64,000 nucleotides of DNA, from positions 31,546 through 95,545 of the forward strand of contig JAFGNT010000002.1 in the NCBI GenBank assembly GCA_016926855.1, given 5' to 3'. The DNA comes from Methanomicrobiaceae archaeon. Lineage in GTDB: Archaea; Halobacteriota; Methanomicrobia; Methanomicrobiales; Methanomicrobiaceae. The translations under genes and the position numbers were made by a program. A model generated the notes under the pieces. It saw only the letters and a list, made by a program, of their open reading frames with translations. It did no database searches and was not told the DNA's origin. Shown piece by piece: positions 9,410 to 18,874 of the stretch; position 1 is the first letter of the stretch; every line of letters begins with the position of its first letter.

Positions 9410-11482
9410 ATGGTTCACCACATCAGGAAAACCATCCTTCCGTTCACCGCGATCGTGGGACAGGACCAGATGAAACAGGCTCTCGTTCTCAACGCAATAA
9501 ACCCAAGGATCGGGGGCGTGCTCGTCCGGGGCGAGAAGGGGACCGCCAAATCAACGGCGGTGCGGGCCCTTGCGGAGATCCTCCCCGAGATCGAGATCGT
9601 CAGGGGCTGCCCCTTTAACTGCAACCCGGCGAACGACGAGGAGCTCTGTGATATCTGCAACGAGCGGATACGGAACGGGGAAGTACTTGACTCTCTTCGC
9701 AAGAAGGTGCAGGTGATCACCCTCCCGCTTGGCTCAACCGAGGACCGGGTGATCGGGACCATTGACATCGAACGGGCCATCAAGGAGGGTATCAGGGCGC
9801 TCGATCCCGGCATCCTTGCCGCAGTGAACCGGGGCATCCTGTACATCGACGAAGTGAACCTGCTGGACGACCATGTGGTTGACGTGCTGCTGGATTCTGC
9901 GGCAATGGGAGTCAATGTTGTCGAGCGCGAGGGAATTTCCCTGTCGCACCCGGCGAAGTTCATCCTGATCGGCACCATGAATCCGGAGGAAGGGGAACTC
10001 CGCCCGCAACTGCTCGACCGTTTCGGGCTGCAGGTGACCGTTGAGGGGATTGCCGATGTGGATGACCGCGTGGAGATTGTCCGGGTGGTTGATGCATTTG
10101 AGACGGATCCCCGTGCGTTCATGCAAAAATACGATGCCGATCAGAAACATCTTACCGAAAAGATCGTGACCGCAAAGACTGTGCTCCCCTTCGTCCGCAT
10201 CGCGGATGGCATTGTGCGTAAAATCGCACAGACATGCGTGGACATGGGCGTCATGACCCACCGGGCGGAGATTACCATCGTCCGGACTGCAAAAACGATC
10301 GCTGCGTTCAATTGCTGCGATGAGGTCACCCTCGGGGATGTCCGCGAGGCGATGGCGCTTGCCCTTCCGCATCGCATGCGGAAGAAACCGTTCGAGGATC
10401 CGCATGTCGACCAGCAAAAGATCAACGACCTGATGCAGGACGAGCAAAAAAAAAACGACAGCGAGCCGGACCTGAACAACCAGCCCTCTCCCCCGCAGCA
10501 GGAAGGCCGGCACACCCCGCCTCCACTTCCCACGGACGAATCTGAAAAGGAGGGGGAGGGTCCCCTTGAATCCTCTTCATTCAACCCCCCGCCCGAACAG
10601 GTCTTCGACATCGGAAAACCCATTGAAACCTCGTATATACGCTACGGTGGTTGTAAGGACCGGATGAAGCGGTTGTACGTGTCCGGGCGCCGGGTGGAGA
10701 CGATTTCAGCGGAAAATCGCGGAAGGTACGTCCGCATCCGCATGCCGGAAGCGTTGAAGGATATTGCGTTCGATGCTACGATGCGGGCAGCCGCCCCGCA
10801 CCAGAAATTCCGGCAGCATAACGGGAACCGCATCGTCATCCGTGACCAGGATATCCGGGAGAAGACCCGGACGGGCAGGGTTGCCGTCACCTGCGTGTTT
10901 GTTGTGGACGTGAGTGGCTCTATGGGCGCTGAAAAACGCATGGAGAGTGCAAAGGGGGCCGTTCTCTCGCTTCTGGAAGATGCCTACCGGAACCGTGACC
11001 GCGTCAGCCTTGTCGCATTCAGGGGCAATGAAGCGGACGTCGTCCTCCCGCTCTGCAGCAGTGCTGACCTTGCCTATAAGCAGCTTCGCGATATGCCGAC
11101 TGGCGGCAAGACTCCCCTCGCCCGTGGGCTGATGAAAGGCTATGAGGTACTGATAAACGAGAGGAAGAAAAGGAAAGAGATCATCCCGCTTCTCATCCTC
11201 ATATCCGATGGTCGTGCAAATATCGGTTTTGGCATGAACATCAGGGAAGAACTCCTCGCAATCGCCCACCAGCTGAAAGAAACCGGTATACATACCGTTA
11301 TTATCGATACCGAGTCCGTGAGGCGGTCGGCTGTCAATTTTAAGCTTGGGTATTGCAGGGATATTGCGGATACGTCGGGGGGAATCTATTATCCGCTTAG
11401 CGAATTGTCCGCACAGGGCGTCAGCTCGATTGCACAGCATGCAAAAGACCGCCTTGTTTCCGTATTCAGGCAGGGAGCCTGA
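9410..11482 (+). CDS. Putative cobalto/magnesium-chelatase subunit, fused AAA+ ATPase and VWA domain
   Basis: A 690-residue fusion equivalent to the ChlI/BchI plus ChlD/BchD subunits that drive CobN/ChlH-type chelatases. The AAA+ domain (about residues 10-330) shows Walker [10 protein letters not shown] near 42, Walker B YIDEVNLL near 143 and a sensor-like [10 protein letters not shown] proline- and acid-rich linker (about 345-410) leads to a VWA domain with the metal-ion site DVSGSMG (near 500). It lies close to and convergent with a cobN operon, so it probably supplies the ATPase for that CobN. Whether cobalt is the metal is not shown by the sequence. Start ATG 9410 matches the family N-terminus ([12 protein letters not shown]). 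Confidence 0.88.
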   Translation: MVHHIRKTILPFTAIVGQDQMKQALVLNAINPRIGGVLVRGEKGTAKSTAVRALAEILPEIEIVRGCPFNCNPANDEELCDICNERIRNGEVLDSLRKKVQVITLPLGSTEDRVIGTIDIERAIKEGIRALDPGILAAVNRGILYIDEVNLLDDHVVDVLLDSAAMGVNVVEREGISLSHPAKFILIGTMNPEEGELRPQLLDRFGLQVTVEGIADVDDRVEIVRVVDAFETDPRAFMQKYDADQKHLTEKIVTAKTVLPFVRIADGIVRKIAQTCVDMGVMTHRAEITIVRTAKTIAAFNCCDEVTLGDVREAMALALPHRMRKKPFEDPHVDQQKINDLMQDEQKKNDSEPDLNNQPSPPQQEGRHTPPPLPTDESEKEGEGPLESSSFNPPPEQVFDIGKPIETSYIRYGGCKDRMKRLYVSGRRVETISAENRGRYVRIRMPEALKDIAFDATMRAAAPHQKFRQHNGNRIVIRDQDIREKTRTGRVAVTCVFVVDVSGSMGAEKRMESAKGAVLSLLEDAYRNRDRVSLVAFRGNEADVVLPLCSSADLAYKQLRDMPTGGKTPLARGLMKGYEVLINERKKRKEIIPLLILISDGRANIGFGMNIREELLAIAHQLKETGIHTVIIDTESVRRSAVNFKLGYCRDIADTSGGIYYPLSELSAQGVSSIAQHAKDRLVSVFRQGA

Positions 11483-11778
11483 CTGTAGAGACGCTGGTGT
11501 CAGAACATGCGGTGATCGGGATGCAATCATCGGGCAGGCATTGTCGTCATCCCTGTATAGAGGAAAGACGGGAGATGAGTAACACAAAAATCTATTTTTT
11601 TATTACTTTTTATAAAAAATAGTAAAATATTTATGTGATTACAGGAAAGCAGGAGTGCCGGGAACACTGCGCCGGTATTTTCCGTTTCGGGAGAATACCG
11701 CGGGTGCAGCGTGAAACGTCTATACCTGTGTTGTTACTGGCATAACCGGGCTGTACGTGCCTGGGGAGATGATGGAGA
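11483..11778. other. Intergenic region with AT-rich palindrome
   Basis: No gene is visible. The main feature is the AT-rich block 11586-11640 described separately. The remainder up to 11778 is ordinary GC-rich leader or spacer; the following gene has a purine-rich ribosome binding site (GGAGATGATGGAGA) directly before its ATG. Confidence 0.4.
11603..11625. promoter_or_regulatory. AT-rich near-palindrome (TTACT...AGTAA) around a TATA-like core
   Basis: TTACT and AGTAA arms surround TTTTTATAAAAAAT. An overlapping pair of arms, CTATTTTTT and AAAAAATAG, spans 11592-11622. The site could be a promoter/operator for the gene at 11779 or the 3' hairpin of the chelatase gene; the sequence does not decide. 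Confidence 0.35.
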
Positions 11779-12114
11779 ATGCAACGAATGATTGAGGCCG
11801 AAGGAACGGATATCGTGCTCGATACCGGGGTTGATGTATTGATTTACCGTGCCCCGCGACCGGAAACTGAGGATGATCGGCGGTATCAGCGCGGCAGGGA
11901 TCTGTTTGTAAAGGAGCGTGCCGGCGGACCGGATATATACTACATGCACAGTTGGTCTCTGCTCCCGGGAGAGCAGGAAGGTATACGTCTCGTTACCATG
12001 AACGCCGCCGAGCGGTTCCTCGAAGGACGTGGACTGGTCCTCGCCAGCTACCCCGGGAGCACGGGCAGCGCCATCCTCCGTTCGTACGGATACGGGATGC
12101 TGGAGGAATTCTAA
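11779..12114 (+). CDS. Conserved-looking hypothetical protein
   Basis: A 111-residue soluble protein with no signal peptide, membrane helix or motif that I recognise. It contains a charged middle (RPETEDDRRYQRGRD) and an ordered C-terminal half (NAAERFLEGRGLVLASYPGS). Codon use is typical for the window and a purine-rich ribosome binding site precedes the ATG. It sits alone between the chelatase gene and the 3' end of the oppositely oriented cobN operon. No function is proposed. Confidence 0.6.
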   Translation: MQRMIEAEGTDIVLDTGVDVLIYRAPRPETEDDRRYQRGRDLFVKERAGGPDIYYMHSWSLLPGEQEGIRLVTMNAAERFLEGRGLVLASYPGSTGSAILRSYGYGMLEEF

Positions 12115-12474
12115 TATTTTTGCCCTCCGGGCGGCGGGCAGAAACTCCGTTCGATGCCGGGAAAAATGAATAACGGGGGTGGCTCCCCATGGCCATCCGT
12201 TACGATCATTTGGCACGTGTGGGCGGAAATATAGAGGATTGCAGGGTGTGCATAGTGGCGGTTTCGTGCATAAAGAGTAAAATATGAATAGGAGATGTGT
12301 GCTCCATGCCTTCTTGGGTTCCCACCCACACAGAGAGGTATAATTTTATTATATTTATTTCTTACTTAATGTTATTTTTATAATGATTCATATGTATAAA
12401 CACCTGGTGCCGGTGATGGGGATCCGCTCTTCCCTCCGGGTTGCATGCCCGGCAGGCCGGAGCACACGCCGGGA
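12115..12474. other. Convergent intergenic region
   Basis: Separates two convergent genes. Just after the 11779 gene a T-rich run is followed by a GCCC-TCC-GGGC hairpin (near 12122-12132). The right part (12340-12390) is very AT-rich and T-rich on both strands, consistent with U-tract termination from either side. No gene is seen. Confidence 0.4.
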
Positions 12475-12906
12475 TCAGGGGTCCCGCATCCGGTTTTGGT
12501 ATGCAGAGACGGTGATATTCACCGGGTGAATCAGAACCTCCGTATTCTCGATCTTCACGCGTACTTCGTCGCAGCCAATCCCTGGTATAGCGGCGAAGTT
12601 CCGCACGTGGGTGTATTTGATGTCCGGATTGCCGAGAGCCGATTCGCACCTGCCAAGGATGCTGGTGGTGAAGGGCAGGTGGAGATCCCGCTCACCACGG
12701 ATGGTGAGTATGTCAGAGGCAACGGGAACGGTTATCTCCTCGCCCTTCTCTGCCCGGAGCATAAGCATGGCAACGCCGTTTCCGCTGATGCCGCTGTGCT
12801 TACCGGCGGTGAAATTGACAACGGTCAGGTGGATCCCCGAACATTTGCCCCCGCCCTCGTCCGCGATATCGATGAGCGTGTGGGTGAACCCGGTGCCTGC
12901 TAGCAA
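12475..12906 (-). CDS. Hypothetical protein downstream of cobN
   Basis: A 143-residue protein of predicted beta-rich, mostly polar sequence, not recognised. The start is taken as TTG at 12906 because GAGGGGG stands 6 nt upstream of it. The open frame continues upstream of the TTG but is broken by two TGA codons (12970-12972 and 12964-12966), beyond which the same frame is open again to 13275. Either two small genes follow cobN or one gene has been interrupted. A function linked to the cobN operon would be a guess from position only. Confidence 0.55.
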   Translation of the reverse strand: MLAGTGFTHTLIDIADEGGGKCSGIHLTVVNFTAGKHSGISGNGVAMLMLRAEKGEEITVPVASDILTIRGERDLHLPFTTSILGRCESALGNPDIKYTHVRNFAAIPGIGCDEVRVKIENTEVLIHPVNITVSAYQNRMRDP

Positions 12907-12969
12907 TCCGGTCCCCCTCAGCCATCGTGCAGCACAGGAGAGGCATTGTCGGATCGCCTTTGGTCACGT

Positions 12970-13275
12970 TCACGCGGCCGAACCGCCATGCATACCCTGA
13001 TCTACCCGGAAATTGTTGGCAGGCAGATAGGAAAACTGCCCGAGGGCGACGGAAAAGAAGCGTCCGCCGCAGGTGACCTCGAGGATGTTGTCATCCGGCT
13101 TCATCTCAGGCGTGCCCCCCGGTTTTACCGGGTGCAGGAGGATATCGCCGCCGCCCGGAGGCATGGTCTTTTTCGGCAGCACGTCGCGTTTGAGCGAGGG
13201 TGGGCCGGGGCGGATTGGCCGGCGGACGGACGCCGGCAGCGGCGTAAACCCAGCCCACCGCTCCGTCGGGATCAT
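12970..13275 (-). CDS. Hypothetical protein or upstream half of an interrupted gene
   Basis: A 101-codon frame starting 19 nt after the cobN stop. Codon use in the last two thirds (from about MPPGGGDILLHP onward) is typical coding for this genome, and the segment ending CGGRFFSVALGQFSY looks like a folded protein. The first residues overlap a run of eight T after cobN, a possible terminator, so the true start may be an internal GTG or ATG. It shares its frame with the protein at 12475-12906, separated only by two close TGA codons. No family recognised. Confidence 0.4.
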   Translation of the reverse strand: MIPTERWAGFTPLPASVRRPIRPGPPSLKRDVLPKKTMPPGGGDILLHPVKPGGTPEMKPDDNILEVTCGGRFFSVALGQFSYLPANNFRVDQGMHGGSAA

Positions 13276-13293
13276 GTAAAAAAAAGGTTTCGG

Positions 13294-16200
13294 TCACGTT
13301 TTTTTCCGGATGTGCACCCCGGACTGCTCCATAGCCGCCCGCCACCCCCTGATCTCTTCGGAGGTGACGACATCAATCGCCCCTCCCTGCAGCCGGCCGG
13401 TCACCTCCCCCATCTCCTCTTCAAGATCGCCCTCGATCGCCAGATAGACTTCCCGAAGGCCGTTGATGGCCTCCTCGTCGGCCTGCCACAGCCCCCGCGC
13501 ATGGGCCTCAAGCAGCCTTCTCCCCATCTCTTCCATCGCCCAGACATTGTGCTCGCGGAAGAACTCCCGGTTCTGTTCGTCGAGGAAGAAGGTCCGCGCG
13601 ATCTCGTCAAAGATCCAGTCATCCACCTCGCCGGTGGTGGCGTCCCACCCGTAGACCCTGCCGGTGCGCCGGGCAATCTCGCTGGCGCCGGCATAGCCGT
13701 GGGCCTTCAGCCCGTCGATCCACTGGGGGTTGAGCAGCTTGGTTCGGACCACCCGCCGTATCTCCTCCGCCAGCGTGCGGACCTCAGCATTGCTCACGTT
13801 CCGGGTGTCCCCGTAGTATGCCTCGACCTTTTTACCGGAGACGCTCCGGGCGGCAGCGGTCAATCCGCCATGCGATCCGAAATAGCAGCAGCACCCGAGG
13901 AGGTCGTACTCGTCGGTGGCCGTCTTGTTAAAGGTGAGATCGACAGTTTCGAGCCGTGCAACGAACCCCGCGCGTTCCTCATCGCCGAATCGGCCCCGGC
14001 CGTAGGCAAACCCGTTCCAGTAGATGAAGACATCCGCAAGGTCCTCCGTCGCCTCCCATGCCGAGGCATAGACGGCAAGGTTCACGCCCATCCCGTAGGT
14101 CCCCTTCGGTGCGCCGAAGATGCGGGGCGTTTCAGCTGCCGGTCCGGCATGTTTTTTGAGGAAGTTGACCGCCTCCGGTTCATCGAGAGAAGCGACTGTT
14201 TTCAGCGCATCGTCGAGGAGCTCGACGCACTGGTAGAAGCAGTCGCGTAAGATCCCGCTGATACGCACGGTCACGTCGATCCGCGGTCGTCCCAGTGCCT
14301 CCGGCGGGATGACGCGGAAGCTCTTCAGCCTGCCGTGCACCCAGACCGGCTCGACGCCGATCAGGGCGAGGATCTGGGCGAACTGCTCACCGTCGGCCCA
14401 CATGATGTCCGAGGCCATCCAGAGAATGGCGACGTTCTCCGGGTAGGTTCCCTGATCGTCCCGGTATTTCTCGATCGTCAGATCCGCAAGCCGACGCCCC
14501 ACCGTCCAGGCGGCAGCGGTGGGAACCGCCCGGGGGTCGAGGGAATAGAAGTTTCTGCCGGTCGGGAGGATATCGGTCTTTCCCCTCGAGATGAGGCCCG
14601 AGGGCCCGGGTGGGATATATCCGCCCGCCATGCCGTTTTCCAGGCTTCCTATCTCGTCCGATGCCGCCATCCGGCCGGCAAGGTCCCGCACCCGTTCCGT
14701 GAATGCTTCCAGACTTTTTGTTTTTCCGGAGACGAAGCGGTCACCGAGCACCTGCGAAGCAGCTTCCGCCGGACCGGTGCCGGCAAGTATCAGGCCGACG
14801 AGCCCTTCTGCAAACCGATTAAGCAACCGCACGAGCGCGGTCTCGGAGTCCGAAACCGCAATGTCAAGCCCCATCAGCCCGGTAAGAAGGGCATGAACGC
14901 TCCCGTCATGGTTAAGGGTGGTGGCGATGAAGCGGGCACGGCGTTCCCCTTCGGGAACTGTCCCGAAGATGTGCATCCCATCGGGGATGTGGGTGGTGTA
15001 GATACCGGATATGACGCGGTGGATGCCCTCAAGGAGATCGTCAAACGCCGTTGCCGGCCCGTAGCCGACATCCCGTTCAAGGCCGGCACGCTTAACAAGG
15101 TCGATGATCTGGTGCTCGAGGGCGTGTGCTTTTGCCCGGTCCGCGTCCCTGAATTTGTCATACTCGCTGATCCGGTCTTCGAGCTCCTTAAGCGCCCCGT
15201 AGGTGCCGGTAGGTGCCATCACCGTCTGCATGTGATCGACGATGACCGCCGAAGCCCTCCTCTTGGCGATCGTTCCTTCGGAGGGGTTGTCCGAATTGTA
15301 GATATACAGATACGGGATTGGGCCGGTAACGGCGTCGGGGACGCAGGCACCCGAGAGCGCCGCCGATTTTCCCGGAAGAAATTCAAGGGTACCGTGGGTT
15401 CCCACGTGGATGATCACGTCGGCGCAAAACACCCGCTCGAGGTAGCGGTAGGCAGCAAGGTAATGGTGCGGCGGCGGGAGGAAGGGATCGTGCAGGATAC
15501 GACAGACCTGGCCGTCGCATCGTGATCCGGCACAGCCCCGCTTGGGCTGGGTGCAGATTACCGCATTACCGAACGAAAGCCCGGTGACAACGATCGATCC
15601 CCCGTACACCATGGCGGGGGGCACCCCGTTCCGTTCTTCGCCGGGGGGTGCTCCCCAGGCGGCGGCGATGCTCTCCTGGAGGCCGGGATCGAGTTCCTCG
15701 AACCAGCGGCGGCAGGTGGGGCCGTCCACGAAACCGAGTGCTCCGCCGCGCCGGATAATATCCTCGACTGTTGTCCAGCGAAACTCGTTCACCGCCCTTT
15801 TTTCGAGGATCTCTCTGGCAAGCGCATCGCCGCTCTCCGGGACCTCGACGCTGTAGCCGTGGTCGCGGAGGCGGCTGAGGATCCTGACAACGCTCTCCAT
15901 GGCATCGAGGTGGGCGGCTGCCCCGACATTGGCCTCGACCGATGCACAGGGCGAGCTGTTCAGGATGATGGCCACCTTTTTTTCACTGTTCGGCTTCTTC
16001 CGGAGCCTGATCCAGGCCATCACGCGGCGGGAGAGTGCCGCTACGCGCTCGGTTATCGGCTGGTGCCAGGCGTTTTCGGGCCCTTCCGGCCCCTCCTGCA
16101 TTGCACAGGCCACCGGGATCATTCCCGTCATCCCATACATCTCGGGCAGGACCACCGACCACCCGAGTTCGGAACTTGCTATCCCGTCACTGCTTCCGAG

Positions 16201-17010
16201 CCACTCCTCCTCGGTACGGTAATAGAGGACCAGGGGATGGAAAACCGGAACGTTCATCTCCTGGAACAGTTCCTCCGGTGCTCCGGCATCGGGAGCAAGG
16301 GCCGATGAAGGGAGACAGACGAGGGCATCGATATGGCCGGACAGGTACGTCCGTATCACCTCCGTTGCCGGCAGGGCGCCGGCCTGCTCGTCACCGGTCC
16401 CCGTGGTGAACACGGGGATAACGTTTGCGTGCCGCTCGAATTCCCGGATCAGGGCATCGATTGCCCCGAGGTCGCCGTTTGCCCAGTAGATGCGGTAGAA
16501 GAGGATCCCGACGGTATCGGCGTGCGGGGTTCCCCGCCAGCGCAGGTACTCGGCGGTGGATTCGAAGATGCCGGGGGCATCGGGGTGGTACACGCCCTCC
16601 CAGCGGCCTGCCTGCGGTGGTGTAAAGCCGGTCGTTTCGCCAAGCACCTGCGAACGGAGATAGGAGAAGAGATTGTCCATGTTCTCCGGCCCGCCGCAGG
16701 TGAAATAGGCATTCACCGTTGCAGTGACCTGCAGTGCCACGGTCGAGAGTTCCCAGAAAGACTGGTCGTGGCCGAAGGATATCACTGGAGCGCGGCCTCT
16801 CAGCCGGGGGATCAGGGTATCCCAGTAGGCGTCGGCGGTCGGGTGGAGGATGATGACGTCACTCTCAGGCAGGCTTTCAATCGCGCTTTGTAGCATCTCC
16901 GGATCCTTCAGGCGGAAGGTCGCCCATGCGGTCAGCGAAACACCGCTCTTTCGGGCTGCTGCCGTCAGCATGGGAAGTTCGCTTCCCCAGACGATGGCGG
17001 TGACTTTCAC
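13294..17010 (-). CDS. cobN: CobN-like cobaltochelatase large subunit
   Basis: A 1238-residue member of the CobN/ChlH/BchH family, full length for the group (about 1200-1300). These large subunits bind the tetrapyrrole and insert the metal, driven by an AAA+ and a VWA subunit; a fused candidate for both lies at 9410. Recognisable family segments include VHVGTHGTLEFLPGKS-like DVIIHVGTHGTLEFLPGK, the region around GPIPYLYIYNSDNPSEG, and the C-terminal NPQWIDGLKAHGYAGA. The GTG start overlaps the stop of the ABC ATPase gene by 4 nt. Methanogens usually make B12 by early cobalt insertion, so the physiological substrate of such CobN homologues is uncertain; the neighbouring uptake system hints at metal or corrinoid handling. 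Confidence 0.88.
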   Translation of the reverse strand: MKVTAIVWGSELPMLTAAARKSGVSLTAWATFRLKDPEMLQSAIESLPESDVIILHPTADAYWDTLIPRLRGRAPVISFGHDQSFWELSTVALQVTATVNAYFTCGGPENMDNLFSYLRSQVLGETTGFTPPQAGRWEGVYHPDAPGIFESTAEYLRWRGTPHADTVGILFYRIYWANGDLGAIDALIREFERHANVIPVFTTGTGDEQAGALPATEVIRTYLSGHIDALVCLPSSALAPDAGAPEELFQEMNVPVFHPLVLYYRTEEEWLGSSDGIASSELGWSVVLPEMYGMTGMIPVACAMQEGPEGPENAWHQPITERVAALSRRVMAWIRLRKKPNSEKKVAIILNSSPCASVEANVGAAAHLDAMESVVRILSRLRDHGYSVEVPESGDALAREILEKRAVNEFRWTTVEDIIRRGGALGFVDGPTCRRWFEELDPGLQESIAAAWGAPPGEERNGVPPAMVYGGSIVVTGLSFGNAVICTQPKRGCAGSRCDGQVCRILHDPFLPPPHHYLAAYRYLERVFCADVIIHVGTHGTLEFLPGKSAALSGACVPDAVTGPIPYLYIYNSDNPSEGTIAKRRASAVIVDHMQTVMAPTGTYGALKELEDRISEYDKFRDADRAKAHALEHQIIDLVKRAGLERDVGYGPATAFDDLLEGIHRVISGIYTTHIPDGMHIFGTVPEGERRARFIATTLNHDGSVHALLTGLMGLDIAVSDSETALVRLLNRFAEGLVGLILAGTGPAEAASQVLGDRFVSGKTKSLEAFTERVRDLAGRMAASDEIGSLENGMAGGYIPPGPSGLISRGKTDILPTGRNFYSLDPRAVPTAAAWTVGRRLADLTIEKYRDDQGTYPENVAILWMASDIMWADGEQFAQILALIGVEPVWVHGRLKSFRVIPPEALGRPRIDVTVRISGILRDCFYQCVELLDDALKTVASLDEPEAVNFLKKHAGPAAETPRIFGAPKGTYGMGVNLAVYASAWEATEDLADVFIYWNGFAYGRGRFGDEERAGFVARLETVDLTFNKTATDEYDLLGCCCYFGSHGGLTAAARSVSGKKVEAYYGDTRNVSNAEVRTLAEEIRRVVRTKLLNPQWIDGLKAHGYAGASEIARRTGRVYGWDATTGEVDDWIFDEIARTFFLDEQNREFFREHNVWAMEEMGRRLLEAHARGLWQADEEAINGLREVYLAIEGDLEEEMGEVTGRLQGGAIDVVTSEEIRGWRAAMEQSGVHIRKKT

Positions 17011-17786
17011 CGATCGTCACCTCCGACCGGCTCTACGGGGAGGATAAAGGGCAGGCCGCCTTCTGTTCCCACCACCGCCCTGACCCCGTAGACCTGCTCG
17101 ATGAGCGGCGGGGCGAGGAGCGTTCCGGGCGGGCCCGCGGCGATGACGCGTCCATGGTGCAGCACGATGAGGGCATCGCAGAACCGTGCCGCCAGGTTCA
17201 GGTCATGGATGGCCATGAGCGCCGCGATGTTTTGTTCCCGGACGACCGACCGGATCAGGGACATCACCTCGAGCTGGTGGCGGACATCGAGGGCGCTGGT
17301 CGGTTCATCCAGCAGCAGGAGCGCGGGTTCCTGCACCAGTGCCCGGGCAATCATCACCTTCTGCCGCTCTCCGCCGCTTACCTGGGTGAGCTTTCGAAAC
17401 GCGAGGTGCTGGATCCCGAGACGGGCGAGCATCCCCGTCACCATCACGAGATCGGCGTCCGAGACGCTCCACCGGACATGGGGTCTTCTCCCCATCAGCA
17501 CCACTTCGAGAACGTTCATGGCCATCCCAATGGAGAGCGCCTGCGGAACGTAGGCGACGGTGCGCGCCAGTTCATCGCTGTGGTACTGCGCAAGCTCTTT
17601 TCCCCGGATCTCGACGGATCCCTCCGGGGCCAGGATCCGGTCAAGGCACTTGATGAGCGTGGTCTTGCCGCAGCCGTTCGGCCCGACAACCCCCAGCACC
17701 TGCCCCTCGTCGAGGGTGAAGGATATTCCGGAAAGAACCTCACGCTCCTGGTAGGAGAATGTAAGGTCGCGGACTTCGGCAATCAC
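17007..17786 (-). CDS. ABC transporter ATP-binding protein, BtuD/FecE type
   Basis: A 259-residue ATPase for uptake of corrinoid, siderophore or haem-like compounds. Walker A GPNGCGKTT (near residue 33), signature VSGGERQK, Walker B LLLLDEPTSALD and the H-loop AIHDLN are all present. The frame is open further upstream, but the real start is GTG at 17786, which overlaps the permease stop in a GTGA junction and gives the normal family N-terminus (IAEVRDLTFSYQ). It is the fourth gene of an operon of secreted protein, binding protein, permease, ATPase and CobN. Confidence 0.93.
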   Translation of the reverse strand: MIAEVRDLTFSYQEREVLSGISFTLDEGQVLGVVGPNGCGKTTLIKCLDRILAPEGSVEIRGKELAQYHSDELARTVAYVPQALSIGMAMNVLEVVLMGRRPHVRWSVSDADLVMVTGMLARLGIQHLAFRKLTQVSGGERQKVMIARALVQEPALLLLDEPTSALDVRHQLEVMSLIRSVVREQNIAALMAIHDLNLAARFCDALIVLHHGRVIAAGPPGTLLAPPLIEQVYGVRAVVGTEGGLPFILPVEPVGGDDR

Positions 17787-18874
17787 CAGTACTCCTCCTT
17801 CCGGCGCAGGAACAGGTAGAGAAAGAACGGAATCCCGATAAAAGAGGTCATGATCCCGACCGGGATGATAACCGGGGCAAGGATCGTCCGGGCCAGGCTG
17901 TCGGCCAGCAGCAGGATCAGGGCGCCGATCAGCCCCGATGCGATCAAAAGGTAGCGGTTGTCCCCCCCGAGGGCGAGGCGGGTGATATGCGGGGAGACAA
18001 GGCCGATGAATCCGATAGTGCCGGTAAAGCAGATGATCGACGCGGTGATGAGCGAGGCGATGAACATGTGGATGGTCCGGGTCCGTTCGACCCGCACGCC
18101 GAGGCTCTGGGCTACCTGGTCCCCCATGGCCAGCGCGTTGAGATCCCATGCCCTGACAATAACGTAGGGAACGCTCACACCCAGCACCAGGAAGACGATC
18201 CCGCACTTCAGCCACGACGTCCGTTGCAGGCTCCCGAACATCCAGAAGACCACGGCCTGGAGCTGCTCGGTGCTCCCGGTGTACTGCAGAAACGAGGTGA
18301 CGGCACCGAAGAGGTACATCAGGATAATGCCTGCGAGCACCATGCTCTCCGCCGACATGCCCCGATAGCGCGAGAGGCCGTAGATGGCCGCCGCTGCAAT
18401 CAGGCTGGCAAAAAACGCGCTGATCACGATACCCGCCTCGCCAACGGCGGTCTGGGGGATGACCATGATGGCGATGGCGGCCCCGAAGGTTGCAGCCGAG
18501 GCAATGCCGAGGGTGAACGGGCTTGCGAGCGGGTTCCTGAGCACCCCCTGCATCGTCGCGCCGGCAATAGCCAGGCCGAAGCCCGCCAGAACGGCAAAGA
18601 TGACCCGGTGCAGGCGGAGATCCCAGACGATGGTCAGGGCGAGCGGATCGACACTGACCGAGCCGGGGAAAAAACGGGAGAGTATGGCAATGTACACCTC
18701 GGAAACCGTAAGGCCGGCCGAACCGAGCGTCACGGCCACGCCCGCGAGGAGCACGATAGCCGCCGCAAGCAGGCCGAGGGCGACGGCCCTTCTGCCTAGC
18801 ATCGCGCGGTAGGTCCGGGCTATCCGTGCTCCTTCATCCGGATCGTCAGCGGTTTGTTCTTTTGTGAGCGTCAT
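17783..18874 (-). CDS. FecCD/BtuC-type ABC transporter permease
   Basis: A 363-residue membrane permease with about ten helices. It carries the FecCD hallmarks GATMQGVLRNPLASPFTLGI and FTGTIGFIGLVSPHITR. It forms the channel for a metal-chelate or corrinoid delivered by the binding protein encoded upstream. Start (ATG 18874) and stop overlap its neighbours by 4 nt each, so the whole operon is translationally coupled. The substrate cannot be read from the permease; cobN at the end of the operon favours a cobalt or corrinoid compound, or another tetrapyrrole. Confidence 0.93.
   Translation of the reverse strand: MTLTKEQTADDPDEGARIARTYRAMLGRRAVALGLLAAAIVLLAGVAVTLGSAGLTVSEVYIAILSRFFPGSVSVDPLALTIVWDLRLHRVIFAVLAGFGLAIAGATMQGVLRNPLASPFTLGIASAATFGAAIAIMVIPQTAVGEAGIVISAFFASLIAAAAIYGLSRYRGMSAESMVLAGIILMYLFGAVTSFLQYTGSTEQLQAVVFWMFGSLQRTSWLKCGIVFLVLGVSVPYVIVRAWDLNALAMGDQVAQSLGVRVERTRTIHMFIASLITASIICFTGTIGFIGLVSPHITRLALGGDNRYLLIASGLIGALILLLADSLARTILAPVIIPVGIMTSFIGIPFFLYLFLRRKEEYW

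Noticed and set aside
12946..14250. 434-codon open frame opposite the 3' end of cobN
   Set aside because: It is antisense to a firmly identified gene, is arginine/proline-rich, has no domain, and results from the third-position GC bias of cobN.
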